Source: Sanguinoderma infundibulare
Taxonomy: Eukaryota > Basidiomycota > Agaricomycetes > Polyporales > Polyporaceae
Assembly: GCA_032821775.1 (NCBI GenBank)
Contig: JAVLRN010000002.1
Span: 4,402,001 to 4,466,000, forward strand
Reading direction: 5' to 3'
Length of the DNA: 64,000 bases
The notes beneath the pieces are model-generated. The model saw only the letters and a list, made by a program, of their open reading frames with translations. It had not been told where the DNA came from and did not search any database. A program made the translations under genes and the position numbers. Of this stretch, positions 37,001 to 47,618 are shown piece by piece. Positions within the stretch are counted from its first letter, which is position 1. Each line of letters opens with the position of its first letter.

Positions 37001-39845
37001 TGGTGCTGTCAGAAGGAAGTCCTTCGCCCGCGATTCATTCATCTTTTTGCCTTCCACTTCTTTCGCCCCCTCTCCGCCCGATAAAGAGCCTTCCAAATCG
37101 GTCAGTCGAGTTGGACGGAAGGAAGGAAGGAAGCCGATGCTATCGATGGAGTTCAATTTTGGGTATCTGTCGTCTGGATTCATTCATTAACGGATTGCGA
37201 GTGGTCATCAAGTTGTCAGGATATCCGTTTAACGGCGGCGCTCACCGTCATGAAGGGGCGATCATCTTCCGGTGCCAATGGCAGGTTCTGATAAGTTTTC
37301 GTCGTCATGTAAATTCTGTGACTCATTCCAGTTAAATTAATTAGGTGCACACCCTGGTGTAAGTGGTTTACGGTCAGCACCCGACGAGAAACACTCAGAG
37401 GTGGGCAAAACCACGACCTGACAGACATCAGAATGGTGGTTGCCATGTTCTATGTGGTCTCGGCGGATATATGTCTACATTCGCCGCTGCTCAGGGTCAG
37501 TAACGGTTCTCATATCGAACGATATGCCGTGCTAACGTCATGATGCATCTTTGCGTTGGGTCATTTTTGGGGGCCCCAGCTGACCGGGATTCGATGCATC
37601 TCTCGACATACTTCGCCGCAGTTAGGCCTAAGCCAGCACTTCGCAAGGTTATGAAAGGGCTCCATATCGGCTCGTCGGCGGGTTATCGCCGCAACATCGA
37701 CTGTCAGACGACTCCCCCCTGTCTGGTTTCCTAGCGATGCATCTGATTGACCACACAACTTCGCAAGTGCAGGGACCACCATACGTGTGTACAAATTCGC
37801 CCCGAGGCGAGGTCTAGAGTTCGAGCTGAAACATATTCTCTTCAAAGAACCGTGGAGCAGTGCTCCCGAAACCGCGACCATTGGATTATCACGTCCTCGC
37901 AAGCCCTTCCTTCCGGCACGCCCTTGGGGTGCTCTCTCACACACCGTCCCGCCGACGTTCTCGACCACATGTAATGCGTTCCTCTGGCGCCTTTACGGAT
38001 GCCGTCCGCCAAGGTTTCGATGGCACGAGGGCCCCGCACGTCGGCGAGACAACCCACGGGATTGCCGGAGCCCCCGCCTTCGGCGAACGTTCTGGCTGTC
38101 GGGCATCTTACGGCACCATAGTCACCAATGCTCCGAGGGTGCGTTCCGTGCCCGAAGACGACCTGATGACCAGGATTCAAGGGCATTTCTAACCGTCTTC
38201 CAGTCACAGTATGCAGCCGCGGTCAGGTTTACAGCTGCCGGAGACATCCCAATTCCAGTCCATTGAAGGCCCCTGGCATCCCACACTGACGGCATCTGAC
38301 GTCTTGTTCTCGAAGACTTCGCGATTGTGGCCTCCCCGCTGAGATCGCCTCCCCGCTAGCCAATCATGGAACATAGGAAGGTTGCGGAAAGCGAGGACGC
38401 GTCGGTTACTGTTGCGCTGGGACGTCGCCTCACCGATCTGTGGACGGAACGCCGAGTCTAGACGTCTTCTTAGTCTTCTGCAAATGCCAAATTTGCATTC
38501 TATGAACGAGGAACTATGGAGCGTCTGTGCACCTCTAAGCCCCTCGGTCCCGGTGTTCGCAACGCAGAGGGGTTCAATGTCGGCCACCACAACATTCCTA
38601 GCGACGTACAAGGACCTCAAAGCGTCTATATTCTATCAAAGCGGATGGATGGATGGCCCTCGACGTTTGCCTTGACGATGGGCGCGCATCGATCGTGTTA
38701 TCCGGATGGCCACCACCAATGTGCGTACTAGTGCCGAGCTTGTCCGTGGATATCCTCATCCACACCGCGTGCAATCATGCGCATTAGGACGTCCGCAAAG
38801 TCAACCACCCTCCCTCTTCCTTACTTCCGCCTTCTTCCTGACTTCCTTCCTTCCTGGTGACGACGAAGGTCGCTCAAACCTCTCCTCTATTCGTAGTTGT
38901 ACTAGCAAAACAGCCGTTTGTTCGACCTCTCGCATGACAAGGATACAGCAGGCATCCATCCGGCAAGCGACCAGCTTGCCACCCCGCTGGACACGGCCAT
39001 AAAATCGCAAGGTATGCAGCCTCTGGATCGCTTGCGTGCAGTCACATTATCTCACCCGTGGTCGAGATCGAGGTCGAGTCGTCGCCTAAAGGATATTTGC
39101 AAGTCACATTCTGGTGCGGAGTCCCCAACACTTTGCATCACGGCGTGAGCGTAAGGGTTACTGACGGAAAGGGACACCACGTTCGTGCGACAATCCGAGC
39201 GACCGGCCCTCTCCTGGAGCCCAAGAACCGAACACTGGCTTATGCCTTGAGACCTTGCTGCGAACAAGACACCTTGGTACAAAATGGCGAAAGGAAGAAC
39301 GGGGAGGTCGACTAGCGGAGCATCGTAACCAGTTCGCAGGGGGTTTGACCATAGTCAGAGCTCGCTCTGTGTGTTGGTAATGCCATTTAGACCATGAGTA
39401 GGACGTACGGAGACGTATCTAGGTTGCGGCCCCCTGCAGCATCCGAGTCCGGCCGGCGGAGAGCCGGAAAGCTCAGGGGAAATACGATGACCCAAATTGG
39501 GATGTATAGAATTAACCATGTACCCGGCTTCGGAATTCGAGGAAGGGAAGGCGGAGTCTTTGAGAATATCAATGTGGTCGGGAAGAGATGGGGGTGGACC
39601 AACAGACGCTGACGGGGCGATGGCTGTCACCGCATCTCGCTTTGTCCGTGTTTGCCCAGGTCGCACATGGCCCACTGGGGCTGATGCTCGCTGGATCGTC
39701 CCGTACCACTAGCACTGTCTGTTCTCATCTACTGGTGTCCCTCTTTCCCCTTCCGAAGGCCAACACTCCTTCTTGAGCATTTAAAGTCTGACGCTACTAT
39801 GAATACGAAGACTCTCGGACGCCGTTCCCTTCCGCGGTCCCGTCA
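34056..39845. other. 5.8-kb gene desert
   Basis: No known family was seen on either strand. Frames such as 35695-36202, 36752-37084, 37787-38266 and 39058-39315 are short and several overlap on different frames. A pure T run lies near 36490 and a GGAA repeat near 37119-37131. No terminal repeats, transposase or reverse transcriptase motifs were recognised, so a transposon origin is possible but not shown. Confidence 0.45.
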
Positions 39846-41105
39846 ATGGGTCTTGATCCTCCACATTCTTGCAGGACTGGTATGGAGTTCATAGGCCACT
39901 CTTCGTCGGCTTTCCACCCTCTCTGCTATCCGGATACCCCTCGAGTGGACTCCGGTACTCGTCTTCGCGGCGTGTCTGTACCTGGATTCCCAGGACCTGC
40001 ATGGTACTATGTCCAGGCTGCAGATAACGTCGGTGAGCAGAGCTTGTTGTATCCAGACGACTCGCTCGCACTCTTCTGGATGGATCCGGCTGAACAGCTG
40101 CTGGAGAATTACTTGTGAGTGTGTTCGCAGTTGCGTTCTTTGTGCGCACCCATTGATGATGATGCATTCTTGCCAGCCCCCGTTGTCAACCGTCGGCTCA
40201 GTATGCCCACCACGCTACTCCCTACTTGTCTTTTCTTCCAGACCCGCTCTGGCACGCATCCCCTTCCCCATCTCAGTGGGACACTGCTGCTGTATCACAC
40301 CTCGACTTGCCTTCCGCCGCCGATGACCACTACGCTTACCAAAGCGCGGACGCTGCTGAGAACCCATATTCACTCCATCCAAACGCTAGCGCAGTTGGCT
40401 CTTGTTCGTGGGACGAGGAAATGCCCTTGGGTCTCCCGGAACAGGTTGCTTTCGCAGCCAACGACGACCGACCCATTCCTGTATCTGCGTCCTTCACCGA
40501 CGGCAACGAATTTGCTGCAGGACCTGTTCACTCCCCCACGCTCTCATACGATGGTGGCGGGATGGAGCCTTCGTGCTACCCGACCCCTCCACTGTCACCG
40601 CAGCATTTCCCTTATGTTCGTGACTGCATCTCTCTCCCTACCCACGATTCCCCTTCCAAGTCCGCGGCTAATCGGTGGAAATGTCCGCACTGCAACTATA
40701 TCCAGGCGCGCCGTCGCATGGTCGACCTCAAGCGTCACATCGCGACCCACAACAAACCGTCGGATGTCGCCCTTTGGACGTGTTGCGGCTTCCCCAGAGA
40801 ACTGGCGCGCGCCAAGGGTGTCCCAGACGACGTGATCAGGGAGACGTCCGTGATACACGGCAGGGTTGGCGGCTGCTGGGAGACGTTCAGTCGTCGGGAC
40901 GCGCTGCAGCGCCATCTCCGAAAGCAGAAGGGCCGTTGCTTCGGAGACGCTTATGCCGACTGGCACCTCGGGAACAGCAACAAGCGAGACCGTCTCGCGA
41001 AGTCGAAGGTCTCCATTGAAAGTACGTGCACACATGTCTTCCCGTCCAGGACTCGCTTCTGATTCATCACGTGATCCAGATACTTGGGAAGCGTACGAGT
41101 CTTGA
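39846..41105 (+). CDS. zinc-finger-like (atypical C2H2) protein, three exons
   Basis: Exons are 39846-40114, 40177-41021 and 41080-41105. Introns of 62 and 58 bases start GTGAGT and GTACGT, and the phases fit, giving about 379 residues. The first ~220 residues are aromatic/proline-rich and may be an activation or disordered region. Then come a C-x2-C-x14-H-x3-H unit (WKCPHCNYIQARRRMVDLKRH) split here as CPHCNYIQ and RRRMVDLKRHIATH, and a second block with GGCWETFSRRDALQRHLR and KGRCFGD. The pattern suggests a DNA-binding regulator, but spacing differs from a standard C2H2 finger, so this is inference. The start is uncertain: an AG acceptor lies just inside exon 1, so an upstream exon is possible. 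A damaged paralogue is at 62.3 kb with the same first intron. Confidence 0.72.
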
Positions 41106-43760
41106 TTGTACCAGTGTATTGTATGTTTGATACCAAATCATGCGCATCAGTATTATTTATTATGTAGGGACGCCATGTACTCTAGACCAAAAGCATCGAC
41201 TTCTCGTGAAGCCTGTTCGGACCGCTGATAATATCATTATCCGCTTTGCCTCCAACCTTCAAACTTTGATCAGTGCGTTTGTGGTGTTGACCAACACAGA
41301 AGCAAGCTTTCGAGGATCATATGGCACGTCCAGCCGTCAGGTGCACATGGTTCGTGGAGCCCATAGCACTGGCTGCTGGCCGCCCAGAGACAACAGTATA
41401 CACATACCCTTCCGACCGTCACTGCGCGCTTTGGGCCTCTCCGACGGCCTCGGTTTCATCTCACCACGACGACGCTAGAAGGCGAGCCTCATACAGTCCA
41501 TCTCCTTGCGTGGTCGGGTATTCGCAGTCCCCCAACATCGTTGTGGACGGACCCGAGCTCACGGACAATGGACAGTTCCCGTTCACCGGCGGCAGACCTT
41601 CGATCGATGGACGATTCGTGGCCTTGCTATGTCCCCAGCGACCTTCGTTTTCTTAATTTAGAACAACGCCGCACCGAATGCTTCCACGCAGAATGTGTTT
41701 CCGGATATTGGGGCTTCTTCTTCATTTACCCTAATCTGCAGCTCATCTCCACACGTGCGCCAAGTCAGCGATACGTACGGGTCGGCTGCTCAATACAGAG
41801 GTAATCGGGAGGCTGGTTCACTAGTACTTCTGTGTCCTTTTCCTCAGCGGGGAGGCCCTCGACGGCGGACACGGCGGTACGTGTCACCACCATGTTTCTT
41901 TGCCTCGGGGCTCAAACTGATCGAACACTCCAAATTCGAATGGACTTCAAGGCTTGTACGTCCCACGCTTTACCGTGGATTTCGGATGAGGCTGCGCACA
42001 CGACTGCATCGTCGATATCGTGGCCCGCAGCTTGGTTTTCCGCTAAAATTTATTATACTTGATAGGCTGCTTCGATCCCCGATTTGATTTTGATCTGACT
42101 TCCTGGGTCGCGGCCGCTGTTCCACTAGCGCCGGCTGGGACCTGCCAGTGCAGCCTGCATCCTATCGTTGATGCGTCCCAAGAACTCCGAAACCGGGCTA
42201 CTGACTGCGAAAATCGATTTCCTACACGGTGTCGTCCGTCACTTGCGCTGCTTATGACACCCGGGCTTTCTATGAGCTTCTCGCCGCGGCGGAGAAGAAG
42301 TGGCCCGGCGCTCGGGGATACGGTATCTGCACGTCTTATTGTCAGCGTGCCGACGCCCAGCAGCTTCCTTCCGCGAACTAGGGGTGTGCGTTTGAATTCA
42401 GAAGCGCACGAAAGGCCGGCGGTGAGGTGAGGAAGGGAAGCGCGGGGGGACCCGAGTACGTTGGAATGACCTCACCCCCGGCATCCCGTCCGTCCTCGAA
42501 GCGCAGCCCAGACGGTTGCTGACGATACTTGACGACGGTGCTGACGGTCGTCCCAACTTCAACTTGAACGCTTCGTTTCTCGAGCCCCCGGGCCGAACCT
42601 TTCAATGCAGGCTAGACGCCGAAGCTTCGCTTCGCTCTCGATGACCGATATTTGCTGCCGATCTCTACGCCGACAAGTAACGCGTGCCTCTTCCATCATA
42701 GCAATGCGAACTTTTCATCTTCCGGATGGGCCGCCTCTGCCAGTGTTATATGTCGATGCAGCCCGGGAATGAGCACTGAGTGGGCATCTAACGCTATGTC
42801 TCGATGCATCGCTGAACGCGCAGCAGTCAAATTCCACACCCAAGGTTCGCACCAGGGCACAAAAGATTTCAAGTTCGAAGCTGAAGTCGGATCTTGGTGT
42901 GATCCATACTCGTAACGTGATATGAGGGTTCGTCTACCGCATGCGATGTATAACAGAATTGGATCAGTCAAAGTGGACCTGAGCGAATGGGACCCTTGAC
43001 GGTACTCGGCCGCCGTCAGCCCACATTGCGGCTAGGCAGTTGTAGCTCGAGCTACTCCGCTGGCCCCCTCGGCAGTGTTCGGCCCATCCCGGTGCTTCAA
43101 AGCGGCCCGAACGTATGTGCATTGAGGTGTTTTTACCAGCTCGGATATTGTCTTTCCTATAACATTCAGACAGAGTGAGTTGTTTTTCCAGCGTCCGAAG
43201 CATGGTCCCCAAACTGCACGTCTGATTTCAGCAAGCGCTACTTGAGGGCATGACGCATTATCTCAAGGACAGAAGGTCCTATGTTCTCCAGGCGGCTGTT
43301 GTGATTGCCGCAGCTTGTTCGAGGATGTGCGTGCTCGCCGTCTATGCGGTCTCGTGTTCACTGCAGGCAACAGCCCACTGGACACGGAAGGCGTCAATGC
43401 ATTACAGTCCAAACCTTATTGCACTGCGGCACAGTATGTGGTTGAGAGGCAGTGGCGATGCTCCGTCGGGGCGCAGTCGAGAGTCGAGACGAGCTCGAGT
43501 ACCTTTCTCAGCTGTCAAGCACGAGCATCTTTCCCTCGTCGACCAAGCTCTCGAAGACCAAGCTCTCGAAGGGTAAGCCTTCGGAGTGCGCCCCTCCGAG
43601 CGCTGACGAACCCCTGCGGGGAGGGCACCGTGAGGAAATGTGTGGCGCTGTTCTTCCAATTTAGGGAAGTAACTGCACCCTTGTGTCTCGAGGCGCAGTT
43701 GTACGCCTCCCGTCCATTCAAGAATGTTAGCGAAATGGCGCCAATGTCGGAGCCGCACAG
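41106..43760. other. 2.7-kb gap without recognisable gene
   Basis: Several short plus-strand frames (for example 41321-41656 and 41832-42062) look partly protein-like but match no family. A 16-base direct duplication lies at 43546-43577. Confidence 0.45.
43546..43577. repeat. 16-base tandem duplication
   Basis: The unit CCAAGCTCTCGAAGA occurs twice in tandem with one change at the end. It lies outside any recognised gene. Confidence 0.7.
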
Positions 43761-43767
43761 TATATAT
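43761..43767 (+). promoter_or_regulatory. TATA-like box
   Basis: The sequence TATATAT lies about 50 bases upstream of the ATG at 43817 of the DUF6699 gene. Confidence 0.5.
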
Positions 43768-43816
43768 CCGTGACACGGGGCAAGGTCACCGCCGCTCCTC
43801 AACGTAAACTCACACC

Positions 43817-44817
43817 ATGGCCACATATTCGACGCGACTCGGATACCCAGCCCCCCTGCCTCTGTATTACGCCTTTCCAGTAGTGTTGTGCTCGTCTTTC
43901 TCGCAGGCGCAATCACTCTGTAAGTCGACGAGGAATTGTCCCTTCCTTATCCACTGCGCACATGATCTGACTTGTATCCACGTCGCTCAGCTCCCACGAT
44001 TTCCGTCGCATCTACGCCGAGAGCCCGGGACAAGTTCTCAATCCCAGCGGAAGAAGCGCAGTTCCCCTCCAAACGTTCGCACCGTTCTCCGTCAGGCACA
44101 CTGCGCTCTCTCGACGTCCCCCCGACACCACAGTTGCGGAATATACCCCTTCCAGATGTGAGCAACACGTATGGAGAGGGCCATGAGCGCGTTCACTATC
44201 CGTACGTGCTGCCGCAGAGGCCACTAGAATCTAATACACCACACTCGCTCACCGCACATCCATCGGTGGACCCTTGCCTTGCGCTGCCTCATCACCCAAA
44301 CGCGCGGTTACAGATCGTATGGGATTTGATGCGTCATCCATCGACTGCGCTCTTTCAGCACTCCCCTCTCACCCACGACCAGCTCAGACGGCGCGTCGCC
44401 GTCCGCGCCAGTCGCCGTGAGGGAGGGCAGCCGCTCCAATCCCTGGTCCTCGTGTTCCCTCTGCTCCCGACGGAGATCGTGATCTCCCCGTCCCACCGGA
44501 CGCCCTCCCAGGCGGCGTCCGGGTACATTTCGGTGTGGGACGTGCTCGAGGGGCTGTACCGGGGCCTTCGAGCCCCCATAGAGCCGCAAGAGCTCCGCAA
44601 GCTGACCCAGTCGGAGCGGGAAACCCTGCTCGCCACGGCGGAGGCCCGGCGCGAGGTCGTCGCAGAGGTCGAGAGCTCTGGACACACCTTACGGAAGATT
44701 GATTATCTGGCGCGGCGGCGCTGGTTCCTGGGCATGCGCCCTGCGCTGGGCTATGAGCTGCCAAGGGGAAGGAAGCTCGGAGAGGTGTTTGTGATCGAGG
44801 TGGGAACGGCCGGGTGA
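43817..44817 (+). CDS. DUF6699 domain protein, two exons
   Basis: Exon 1 is 43817-43919 and exon 2 is 43991-44817. The 71-base intron starts GTAAGT and ends GCTCAG; the phase-1 junction gives about 309 residues. The start is the first ATG after a TATA-like box. The N-terminal part is serine/proline/arginine-rich with SLDVPPTPQ. The DUF6699 domain is complete: LQIVWDLMRHP, LQSLVLVFPLLPTEIVISPS, ISVWDVLEGLYRGLRAPIEP, and LRKIDYLARRRWFLGMRPAL. It is closest within the window to the gene at 52.7 kb, sharing the EVFVI/EVFVV ending and the acid/arginine-rich helix between them; the two lie on opposite strands about 9 kb apart. Function is unknown. Confidence 0.82.
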
Positions 44818-47457
44818 TGAACTTTGTGGACGTCTGTGGTAGGCAGGGTGGCACGGTTAAAAATACGCCTGCCTAAAGTCCGCCGACATTGTATCACTAG
44901 CGGTAGTTACTCACTAACGTTTTCTTCCGAGAAGGAATTCTCCGCCGGCGCGTGATGATGATTTGCCAATGACCTGTCGAAGTCCCTGGATCTCGTAAAT
45001 TGCGACTGCGCGTTCTTTGTCCGCGTGACTTAGAAACGCTGGTGGCACCATGCAACATCCATCCTTTGTATTGCGAAGTTTTCGTTTTCTGACAGGAAAA
45101 GCTTGGGGCCAGCTAGAGAAGTCAATCGTCAGCATGTCTATCTGCGCTATGGTGCCCGAAATTCCTCGTGGAAGTCCCTTACTAGACTACCACTCTTCTC
45201 TCATAGAAAAATACGTTGGACCATGGAATATTGCAGGTTCGATCGGAAGCCCTGTGTGAACATGAAGGTGGTTGGTTTTGAGCCGCGAAAGTGGCCAAGG
45301 ACCAAAATGGCAAGTGATGTGGCGTGGGAAGTTGATATGTGCTAGTGTAGACGCCCATAAACTCCAAGTCTCCCCCGGGCGTTGGCCATGGTGGGTTCCC
45401 TTGCTCTTATACCGTCCACCACAGACCTTATGTAAGTGCTCGCCTTTGATAGTTTTTCGGGGAGTATATCTAATTCTGAACACTCATATAGGTATGCCCC
45501 AAAGCCTTAAGCTGCCATCGGACGCTGCGGACATGACAACTTCCGAACGAAGCTCTTCCCCACTCAGTCCAACTTGAATGCCACGAATCCCTCCCACTAC
45601 TACAAACGACGCTGCCGAGTTCGGCTGCTTTATTAGCCAGACTTGACGCAGCCATAGATCCCTCAAAGATCAGTACGTCTGCCTCCTGGCTTAGCAATCC
45701 TTCGAATGTCGCACGGCCGTTGACGGCAGAGACTGAGTACAAAGTCCTCTTTACAAGTAATGGATCCGTATTGCTCTGTAAGTAGCGTGAACAACATATC
45801 CGGTACGGTTCTGACCTTTCCTTTGCTGCGTAGGTTCCTCGATGACCTTATGATCGGACATGGATACCATCCCCCCACCCCGCTCTCAATTTTGTATCAA
45901 CGATATCCCCCCGAGGTAGCCCCACATACGTATGGTACACCGATGATCCTGACTAACGGAAAATCACAGTTCCCTTTTTTCAAGGAGTTGTCATCACCAC
46001 CGCATGCGTATTCATGCCCTTCCGGACAAAGCATTCCGGACATGTTGTGATGTTCGCCATCCCGACCGATTCTTCCGACGAAATTCTGGACCATCACCAT
46101 CACCAACAGGAGATGTATCCCGACACCGACCGCCCATGACACAGAGCTCAACCATCGGTACGAAGTCCCCACCCTGTCAGCGATGCACAGGTCTGCTGAC
46201 TGCAACCTTTTCTAGCTGTTGTGATCATCGTCGCCAGCGGTGATAGCATCGGAAGACTCTCAAAGGTTCAGATCGTAGTCCCTGATCGAGCACATCGCGT
46301 TCCAAAGCAAAGTTTGTCAAGGCCTGATACGATCCACTTCTACGTCTACCCCATATCTCTCGGGTGCGGGAGAAATCGCCTCTCTTTGTTTGCTGGCCAC
46401 CCGATAATCCTGGCTGTAGATACTCGATGCTCGGCGGTGTCTAGCTTTGCATACTGTCCTGAGGTGGGCATCTGTCCACCCTGGTTGTGGCGTATACGTG
46501 TTGACTTCATGGATAGCCCAGCGCCACAGAAGCTATAACCATGTGTAACGTTTGTTTCACTCCACCTGATGAAACCATATTCCTATGTCCAGCGCTCCCC
46601 GGAGTGCTCTCGAGAACCACATCGATCTGCCAATATGCAGTTGGACAGTTGCGTGTGTCGTCGACCAGTCCGAGCAGGAGGTAACTCATCGAAGTATGAT
46701 TTCCTAAGACTATTTGTGTGGCAACGGAATCCCTAATTAGACAACAGCCTCATTCAGCTCTGCTCGCTTGGTGGGATCCTGCCGCGTTGGTATGTACTCT
46801 TGATTTACGGTTCTGGACAAGACACTGAAACTGCTTATTCGCATCACTGTGTACCTGTCCTGCAGTTCCTCCGACCCGGCAGTTCATACGAGTATCTGGC
46901 TCGTAACTCTGTCGAATGAGCCCATTCAGCAACCTTGCTAGATGGAATGGCGGCCGTCATGACACATATTTCAAGTATGCTGCATATCGGACCGTGTACG
47001 GCGTCGTCTAGATATCCGGCGGTTATTCGTCTTCGGCCTCGTGCCATATTCGAGTTCCCACAGTGCCTCGTTGTCATTCATCATCCATGAACGCCACAGT
47101 ACTGGTTGCAGGTAAGCTCTCTTTGCCAGGCTCATACAGCGGCTAAGCCATGTCCCTCTGCGATCCAACTCTATCAATGCTTCCACCATGACATGTACGC
47201 TATGTCAAGCCGCGACTCTTTCGTCGTGCTTCTCGGTACGTGAACAGCTCACATCACCTCGTGTCTTCCAACATACACGTGTTGACAACGTCTCCTCATA
47301 GCACAGCTGTCTTCCACAGACTATAGCCTTACGTTACGGCGCCATTTAGAACACTTCTACGCATACGTGCTATGCCCGCCCACGGCCTACAGAACGTTCC
47401 TCAATACCTAGCCTGTGCTGACAGTTGGCAAGCTGTGGTACAGGTCCGTCTGGATGG
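44818..47457. other. 2.6-kb gap without recognisable gene
   Basis: A plus-strand frame at 45760-46050 is proline/tyrosine-rich (GYHPPTPLSILYQRYPPE) and resembles in composition the N-terminus of the zinc-finger gene at 40 kb, but lacks the fingers and any clear partner exon. Otherwise nothing recognisable. Confidence 0.4.
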
Positions 47458-47575
47458 CATAAAAGAGCTCCAGCAGCGTTCCTCTTTCTTTCCCTCTCTT
47501 CCTGCTTCCCCCCCTTCCTCCTCCCATCCCTCCCTCCCTCGCCCCCTTTCCGCTCGTTCTTGCGGTCTGTCCCCC
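47458..47575 (+). promoter_or_regulatory. CATAAAAG box and C/T-rich tract before caspase gene
   Basis: A TATA-like CATAAAAG (47458-47465) is followed by a ~90-base pyrimidine tract (about 47478-47565). The arrangement resembles fungal core promoters with the start site inside or after a CT tract; the ATG follows at 47619. Confidence 0.5.
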
Positions 47576-47618
47576 AGACCGTTGGCGAGTTCAGGAGACA
47601 CTCCCATTACGTCGTAAT

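Noticed and set aside
39058..39315. Short plus-strand frame with a beta-rich appearance
   Set aside because: No ATG start, no family resemblance and no partner exon in the desert around it.
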